A stretch of DNA of 64,000 nucleotides from Sphaerolaimus hirsutus (Eukaryota > Nematoda > Chromadorea > Monhysterida > Sphaerolaimidae). The notes under the pieces are model-generated. The model saw only the letters and a program-made list of their open reading frames with translations. It searched no databases and had not been told where the DNA came from. A program made the translations under genes and the position numbers. Positions 58,701 through 64,000 of this stretch are shown one piece after another. How positions within the stretch are numbered: the stretch's first letter is position 1; the number at the start of each line of letters is the position of its first letter. The stretch is taken from NCBI GenBank assembly GCA_964036195.1, contig OZ038450.1:20737208-20801207 (forward strand). The letters run 5' to 3'.

Positions 58701-59213
58701 ATCATCTTTGGTTCACTATTCAGATGGGTTTTATGGTAGGTTTTCATACACAGTCTGATGTCCATCGAGTATATAAGAAAATGAATACTGAGAAACATTT
58801 TCATTCATGTTTTAAATCCATTTCCTTTCCTTCTGAGATGATAGGGACTGGCTTCCGACTATCATTCCCTCACCCGACGTTAACTAACCCACTCTGCTGG
58901 GATCCTTGCAACTTTTTTCATTGTTGAAACTTCTCCACTCAGTGCCCACATCTACGACACGATCGCCCACAACCAAACCGCACCTGCGAACAAAACCTTG
59001 TTGGAAAATTGGCAGAGCGCCAAGATTTGTGAGAGAATTCCTGACGTCAACTGAATGTCTACACAACAAAAACAGTTGCTGAATTTCATCCAACGAACCA
59101 AAAATAGCGAAAAAAAAGTGAGCCAACCTGGAGCAAACCACATCGCCAGCGCGGTGATCGTCTATTAGATCAGCATCTGGATGGGAGGGACAGCTGAGAG
59201 TCACCGTCGCCAT
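55718..59213 (-). CDS. GTF2B: General transcription factor TFIIB
   Basis: RNA polymerase II initiation factor that bridges TBP and the polymerase. Exons in transcript order: 59213-59128, 58983-58889, 58161-58028, 57564-57397, 56969-56777, 56317-56195, 55851-55718; phases agree, 310 residues (human 316). Seen: N-terminal zinc ribbon CPSH...[33 protein letters not shown], the B-linker [11 protein letters not shown], first cyclin repeat with [31 protein letters not shown], second repeat with [17 protein letters not shown] and [18 protein letters not shown]. Notable differences: the B-reader/linker segment lacks the usual GTG-A-SFDEFG string, the repeat linker contains an extra DPHGARQL insertion, and the C-terminus ends LPMS instead of LPQL. 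Start ATG 59213 fits a shorter N-terminus than human. Confidence 0.95.
55909..56052. mobile_element. Family C element in TFIIB intron 6
   Basis: Flanked CAG on the left and CTG on the right; it does not touch the splice sites. Confidence 0.8.
56429..56610. mobile_element. Family K element in TFIIB intron 5
   Basis: CACACTAGTAGGCCACC to GGTCTACTACCTAGTGTG, inner arms ACATTTGAGTTTACGAGAAT and complement. Confidence 0.7.
57746..57958. mobile_element. Family C subtype with different arms, TFIIB intron 3
   Basis: CAG-flanked, ends GTGCCGGTTCCGC and GCGGAACTGGCCC like family C, but the arms read AAATTGAGAAGTGAGAAGT instead of the TGTAAAATGTC words. Confidence 0.75.
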
Positions 59214-59499
59214 TGCGACAATGCAGGGCAATTAAATTCAGTTTGACGGAAACGCCACTCGCGAGAATAGAGCGGGGTTTATCCGTTTTAGAGTAGACAC
59301 TCGTTCTGGAACACCTATGTTCATGGAATTGGGACACTTATGTTAAATTGGCCTACGTCCAAGTTTTTTTGGATATAGTTACGTAATGGATGAATAATCT
59401 ACGAGAAAAAGACACAGGATTTCCGTCCGTAAAAGACACATGAGTCACCGATAATGGCAGCGCAATGCGATTAAGCGAGTAACGGTCACTTATGGCGGC

Positions 59500-59823
59500 C
59501 TACAGACACATGTGTATAAACATGTGTATCCAAAACCTGTTTTGGCCAGCTTCCAATTTTACATAAGGTATCTCCGCTTTTATGTTGTTTTGGAACATAA
59601 GTTGTTGTAGAGTTTTGATAAGTAATGGATCAAAATTTGCGTTTGAAATCTGAGAAGTGAAACCCACTTTTCGCATGAAACATTGGGCAGCAGATATATA
59701 TAAATTCTCCAATGCAACGCTTTTTAGGGCACGGAATTGTTGGGACACTTTATCTGTGACGTATTTGAAACTGTTACGTAAAATGTTGTAACAGCTTGTC
59801 GGGTGGATGAGTCGGACACGCAT
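59500..59823 (-). CDS. Hypothetical single-exon ORF, 107 residues
   Basis: An ATG-initiated open frame encodes 107 residues with ordinary amino-acid composition (MRVRLIHPTSCYNILRN at the start, aromatic C-terminus ending CL). I do not recognise it. No intron, signal peptide or membrane helix is evident and no polyadenylation signal follows closely. It lies upstream of TFIIB on the same strand. It may be a real small gene, an exon or chance. Confidence 0.25.
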   Translation of the reverse strand: MRVRLIHPTSCYNILRNSFKYVTDKVSQQFRALKSVALENLYISAAQCFMRKVGFTSQISNANFDPLLIKTLQQLMFQNNIKAEIPYVKLEAGQNRFWIHMFIHMCL

Positions 59824-60243
59824 TGTCGCCAATATTATTCACAAATTTTTCAAACTTTGTTAGACAGCGACAATAAGAAAAGCGCTAAATTCAACTGGCG
59901 AGAGAAATAGAACCACTCCACTACGCGTATGACGTAACCTAACTTTCACGGGAAACTCGCTTGTAATAAAGCGTTCATTTTAACCAATGTGTATCTGAGT
60001 GGGCGGAGCTACCAGAAAAAGAAATTTTACACTCTCATAATTGGGTTCAGTTCATTATCTGCGAGCTTTTCATCGTGTCTGATTCGTTTTCCAAAATTTT
60101 CAGGTAAATCATCAGCCAGTCATCCAACCGCAGCGGCCAATTTCGGCGCCGCTGCAATTCAATCGATCTTTACATAATCAAATCGCGTCGTTAGCGCGGT
60201 TTGATTCGTCCAGTTTAGTTGGAATTTTTCGGCTCGCCGCTCT

Positions 60244-60351
60244 TCAGTGGCCAGCCTTCTCCGGAGCCTTTTTGTCGGTCGGCGCCAACGGGTACCGGCC
60301 GTAAAAACTTCGTGGAGGCAGTTCTCGTCTCGAATTTGGTTGGTCTTCCAT
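60244..60351 (-). CDS. Small ORF, 35 residues, behind a TATA box
   Basis: ATG at 60351 opens a 35-codon frame (starts MEDQPNSRRELPPRSFYGRY, ends KKAPEKAGH) closed by TGA. It is basic, Pro-rich and hydrophilic. A TATAAAAG lies about 36-45 bp upstream, the best core promoter in the window. It could be a micropeptide or the first exon of a longer gene using an internal GT; no match known to me. Confidence 0.3.
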   Translation of the reverse strand: MEDQPNSRRELPPRSFYGRYPLAPTDKKAPEKAGH

Positions 60352-60386
60352 GACGTGTTATTTTCTCGCGTTTAGGTGGATGGTGG

Positions 60387-60396
60387 CTTTTATACC
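60387..60396 (-). promoter_or_regulatory. TATA box (GGTATAAAAG on the minus strand)
   Basis: Canonical TATA element oriented toward the small minus-strand ORF starting at 60351. The distance to the ATG leaves room for only a very short 5' UTR. Confidence 0.45.
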
Positions 60397-60608
60397 GTCT
60401 TTCAATGGAGACCGCATTTTTTAAAAAGGAAATGTTTTTCCAACGGTCCCATTATAAATACGTTGTTTTTCCAAAAGCTCCCGAAATTTCATTTTATAGC
60501 TATAACTTTCTTAATTTTTGGAAACATTGAAATTCTATCTTGAATATTAACCAGACAAAAATATAAACGAATAAATGAATGGGCGCCAGATACGCGCCTA
60601 GCACTGCT

Positions 60609-60967
60609 TTATTGGGGGGGGGGACTATGCACTTCTGGAATAGAACTCTTCAAATCGCTATGTTCCGTTTCACTGCTCAGGCCTGACCGCGGCCAATTCG
60701 AGTGCCCTGACTGGCCATTTGGCGTGCTGCCAATTGCAGTACGCTGAATTGGGAAATTGCAACAGTTGGCTTCCGCACTCCCTTTGCTGATCAATCCATC
60801 ACAAACATCTGCTGAATTACTTTCAATTGCATTTCGGTAAGATTTGCAGAAGGGTGGGTGCAAGGGATCTCTGACACTTTTGACATCGGCAGCGAAAATA
60901 TATTCTTTATATCGACAATCGACATAAAACACTTGTAATGAAACACACACACCACAAAATTCCTCAG
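60609..60967 (-). CDS. Possible terminal exon of an unrecognised gene
   Basis: Minus-strand frame of 118 codons after an acceptor (ATATCAG, exon from 60967). It is Cys-containing at first (EEFCGVC, VDCRYKEY, PPFCKSYRN, NCCNF), then Ser/Pro-rich, and its TAA lies within AATAAA, as also seen for PP1. Another open minus-strand frame at 61201-61440 may be an upstream exon. No family recognised. Confidence 0.3.
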
Positions 60968-61569
60968 CTGATATGAAAAGTCGCTGTCAGTAGGTAAGAG
61001 TGGAAACAAGGCTATAGTTGAAGCTTCTTCTATAGCCGACAACGCCAAAAGGCAAAAACGATTATAAGAAATAGTTTTTCCACAAAATGCATCTGGGCAG
61101 CAACTAAAAAGCATCGACGGAGAAGTCCAGTAATTAGGGGTAAACGGGCAATTGACATTGAAAAAATTAGGAAAATGGTGGAAAAAGTGCGAGGCCAATT
61201 TTAGGTGCCATTTCCTTGCTTAATGAACTTAATTTTCGAATTTTGGACTGATCGACTTTTAGAAGTGTACGCCTCAATCGTTACACAAGAATTTGAATTG
61301 AAATATGTATCACTATATTTTCCAGGTCTTCTGTTTCCAGTCGATTGCGCGAAGGCTTCACTTCCGACAATCCAACGGAAGCGCGCAGCGTCTGGCATCA
61401 AAACTTGCATCACCAGTTTTCCTTGCAACCATGGCCCAATTCTGAATTCGTTTACTGAACATGTCTCATCACTACACCACTATTCCAAACCTTATTGATT
61501 GGTGAGTTTGTTTGACATTGCGCTGACGTGTATATTTATAAGCTCTGAGGTTTCGGCAGTTCTGGTGCT

Positions 61570-61703
61570 GCTGCCACACCCTGCAAAAATCGCTGTAAAA
61601 TGTCAATTGTCATGAAAACTGTCAAAAGCCATGTGAAATGTCAAAAAATTTTTTTTACTGTTTGTTTGACATTTTGAATGACTTGACACTGCCTGACATT
61701 TGA
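61570..61703. mobile_element. Family C fragment
   Basis: ACACCCTGCAAAAATCGCTG start and GACACTGCCTGACATTTGAC end; joins the outer G element. Confidence 0.6.
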
Positions 61704-62682
61704 CAGGGGTCTCGAATGGGGGGTTGGGGGGGGGTTACCCCCCAAACCGCCCAGCTATCTATCTATCCCGGAGGCAAAATTTTGGGCTACTACGCCCTAA
61801 CCCCCCCCAAATCGCCCAGCTATATACCTATCTGGAGCGATTTTTGCAAAACTATACCCCATTTTTCTCTCAAAATCGATTTTTTCATACAATTTTATAG
61901 ATTTTCACTTCCAAAATCATAGTTCTGGTTCCTATTTTCAGCTATATTTAGTGCTATATGCTCTTGTATACCCAGGGGTCTCCAGGGATTTTGGCCCTCG
62001 CGGGGGCTGGATAGATAGCAAATCGCTCCTCCGGAGGGATAGATAGCTGAAAAAATTTTCTGGGGGCGGGCTGGCGGGGGCACAATATATATGCCTTTTC
62101 AAGGTTAAGAAGGCAGAAAGGGGAAAAAATCGCTAAGAATCAGTTAAAAGTAGCCAAACGTAGGTATAAAATGGCTAAAAATAGGTATATAACCATGTAT
62201 ATAGCCGGAAAGCACGATTTTGAAGGTGAAAAACTATAAAAAGGTGCGAAAATTGGTGATTTTGAGCGAAAATTGGGGCAAAATTTCTCAAAAACCACTC
62301 CAGATAGATAGATAGCTGAGCGATTTGGGGGGGGGGGGGGTCTTTGGGTGTAGTAGCCAAAACTTTTGCCTCGGGATAGATAGATAGCTGAGCGGCCTCC
62401 GGGATAGATAGATAGCTGGCCGATTTGGGGGGGGGCAGCCCCCCCCCCCAGCCCCCCCCTAGGAGACCCCTGTGTATACCCATTTTGAGCCATTTTACAC
62501 CTACTTTGAGCGATTTTTCTCCCTTTTCTTCCTTCTATGCCCCGAAAAAGCCTATATATCGAACCACCACAACCCCCCAAACCGCCCCAACCCCCAGAAA
62601 TTTTTTTAGCTATCTCTCCCTCCAGAGGAGCGATTCGCTATCTATCCAACCACTCGGAGGGTCAAAATTCAAGATACCCCTG
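61704..62682. mobile_element. Family G element containing a second family G element
   Basis: Outer copy CAGGGGTCTCG to ATACCCCTG. Inner copy 61973-62472, CAGGGGTCTCC to GGAGACCCCTG, with exact duplications TGTATACC (61965-61972, 62473-62480). Confidence 0.9.
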
Positions 62683-62735
62683 TTGCAGGGTGCCTGTGTA
62701 CACTCTAAATTCCATCCGCAGGTCGGGTGTCGTTT

Positions 62736-63354
62736 ATGAGCGCAGTGCGTCAAGGCAGCGGCAGTTGCAGTCGCGACGACAGCAGCCAAACGTCTCAACT
62801 GCATACTGCAGCGGCGACTATGAGCGACAAGAAGCATCTGTTGTGTGCGCAAGCGGGCGCCGGGGTCCCGGGGCAGGGGGCGCAAGGTTCTTTTGCTAAG
62901 GGCACCCCTGGCCAGAGGGGTGCGCAGGGAGTGCAGGGTGAGTCCTTATCGTGTTTGCTTCTTGGGGTATACAATAGTGTTTCTCAGTGACCCCCGTGTA
63001 AATATACTCCGTGGACTAAAAGGTATGCGTAAAAAATGTCTTAATCGATAAACCGTGAGCAGGATACTTACGCATCCACTTTCACAAAAAGCAAACTATT
63101 CCAAAAAGAAAAGGGCGGAGTCGCGAACAAGCAGCGAATTTTCTTATTTTCCAGTAAGGTTTTTCTTTTTGGCAACAATTTTGAATTTATTTACGATGAG
63201 TATAGCAAACTAGGCTACTTAAGGTTCGACTGGTTTCCTCAACGATGCAGGTGGGCAGTATCGCAATGTGCCGCGTAACCAGGGCGGGCGAAATTCGGGT
63301 AATTACTTTGGCGGCGGCGGCAGAGGCGCCGCCCGTCAGCGCCAGCCCAAACAG
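62736..63354 (+). CDS. Gly/Arg/Gln-rich protein, partial (runs off window)
   Basis: Two exons, 62736-62938 and 63253-63354, share one frame (phase 1 junction: TGCAG-G, then GT-GGG-CAG). The exon probably begins at the acceptor ending 62721, four codons upstream of the ATG. The product is low-complexity: Ser/Asp/Gln-rich, then GTPGQRGAQGVQG, then GGRNSGNYFGGGGRG with Arg-Gln repeats and a donor at 63355. This resembles RGG-type RNA-binding tails (LSM14, FMR1 and similar); the four Gly-X-Y triplets are too few for collagen. No folded domain is visible, and the rest lies outside the window. Confidence 0.45.
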
Positions 63355-63449
63355 GTGCGTATAAAGGTGCCGTTGCTTAACCGGAGAGAATTCACTGTGT
63401 TGGATATTTTTGGGTGTAGGGTTGGAAAACTAATGTCGCGCGTGTTCGC

Positions 63450-63653
63450 GGCCCACACACTAGTTGACACAGGTGTGTCAACTGGTCTGTGTCAACTCAG
63501 ATTTCAGCTGCTTGTGTCGCAGAGCGATCTTCCAATGCACTTGCCGTAATGTTTATTTTACAACATTGCCGCGTGTGCATTTTCGACACAGGTACACTAA
63601 ATCTGAGTTGACACAGACAAGTTGACACACCAGTGCCAACTAGTGTGCTGGCG
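63450..63653. mobile_element. Family B element
   Basis: CCCACACACTAGTTGACAC to GCCAACTAGTGTG with GAGCGATCTTCCAATGCAC inside; in the intron after the last recognised exon. Confidence 0.75.
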
Positions 63654-63711
63654 CCATTGAGGTCTGCTTTATCCAGACGGCAATTCAATTGATACATTTA
63701 AACTGGGGTCC

Positions 63712-64000
63712 ACCCAGGTTCGACAGCCCCTATGTTGGGGGTATAAGTCCCAAATTGGGGGTATAAGTCCCAAATTTTGGGAGAATATACACAACACCCC
63801 CCGCTACTATACACCGGCGGCAGAGGCCCGGCAACCCACCTGAGTGTGGGCCGCCGTATATGCAACTGTTTTTTTAATTTTTTTTGGCCATTCCACCCAG
63901 GTTCGGCACCCACCATAATGCACTAGGATATACTGACGCAGTCAGGTCTGGCACCTGACTGCGTTTCAAAAACATGCATGGTAACGTTTCCTGTGCGATT
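63712..64000. repeat. Start of an element related to the foldback interior
   Basis: GGTCCACCCAGGTTCG, duplicated GGGGGTATAAGTCCCAAATT and a CACCCAGGTTCGGCACCCACC word resemble the units at 31761-33216; truncated by the window edge. Confidence 0.5.

Noticed and set aside
60791-61198. Cys-rich minus-strand frame of 135 residues ending IQQMFVMD
   Set aside because: No ATG in a sensible place, overlaps the better-supported terminal exon in another frame, unusual composition.
62736-63354. Collagen gene
   Set aside because: Only about four Gly-X-Y triplets; the following exon is RGG-like, so a low-complexity RNA-binding-type protein is likelier.
1-64000. tRNA, rRNA or other classic structural RNA genes
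   Set aside because: No cloverleaf with A/B boxes or rRNA core sequence was recognised by eye; a covariance-model search would be decisive.

Overview
This is nuclear DNA of an invertebrate animal. Every recognisable gene is split by spliceosomal introns and encodes a bilaterian-type protein (IFT139/TTC21B, LANCL, M-Ras, HIBCH, PP1, Kazal, ZP-domain, VOPP1/WBP1-like and TFIIB). There are no operons, Shine-Dalgarno sites, CRISPR arrays, rRNA genes or viral genes. Many introns are 62-90 bp, and the larger ones are filled with small DNA transposons. I cannot name the species or phylum; an ecdysozoan-like or other non-vertebrate bilaterian fits. Gene models were built by hand from splice signals, reading-frame phase and remembered protein families.

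Layout. Plus strand: 3' part of TTC21B/IFT139 (464-5369), LANC-like (6140-10613), M-Ras-like GTPase (10941-13268), repeat-rich spacer, HIBCH (17051-21329), an unrecognised five-exon gene (23245-25625). Minus strand: PP1 catalytic subunit (29709-26608), then a 4-kb foldback element (29977-33942). Plus: small secreted Kazal protein (34391-35494). Minus: ZP-domain membrane protein (43197-37671), VOPP1/WBP1-like PPxY protein (53107-47262), TFIIB (59213-55718), poorly resolved ORFs (59.5-61 kb). Plus: start of a Gly/Arg/Gln-rich protein (62736-63354) that runs off the window. The genes look like unrelated housekeeping and cell-surface functions placed next to each other, not a pathway cluster.

The striking feature is the transposon landscape. 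At least ten families of non-autonomous, mostly hairpin elements recur: (A) TA-flanked, TIR CCGTATTTCCTCG; (B) TIR around CACACACTAGTTGACA; (C) near-perfect hairpins, TIR GTGCCAGTCCC, flanked by CWG; (E) TAGGG-type hAT-like elements with 8-bp duplications whose interior is one amplified short word; (F) TAGTGATGGAAAAGCGCC; (G) CAGGGGTCTCC; (H) an element rich in TTACGCACAAATACCC; (J) CAGGGACGTATCC; (K) CACTAGTTTTCAC; (L) TACTCGAGTA.

Several introns are these elements. Family C forms introns with both boundaries at the element ends, in the ZP gene three times, in the VOPP1-like gene once and in the gene at 23 kb once. Two of these lack any usable AG and seem to need a GT-TG boundary, although the reading frame across them is perfect. 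A 621-bp family E element with an exact 8-bp target duplication is an intron of TTC21B. I consider this multi-family, transposon-derived intron gain (introner-like) system the main discovery candidate here.
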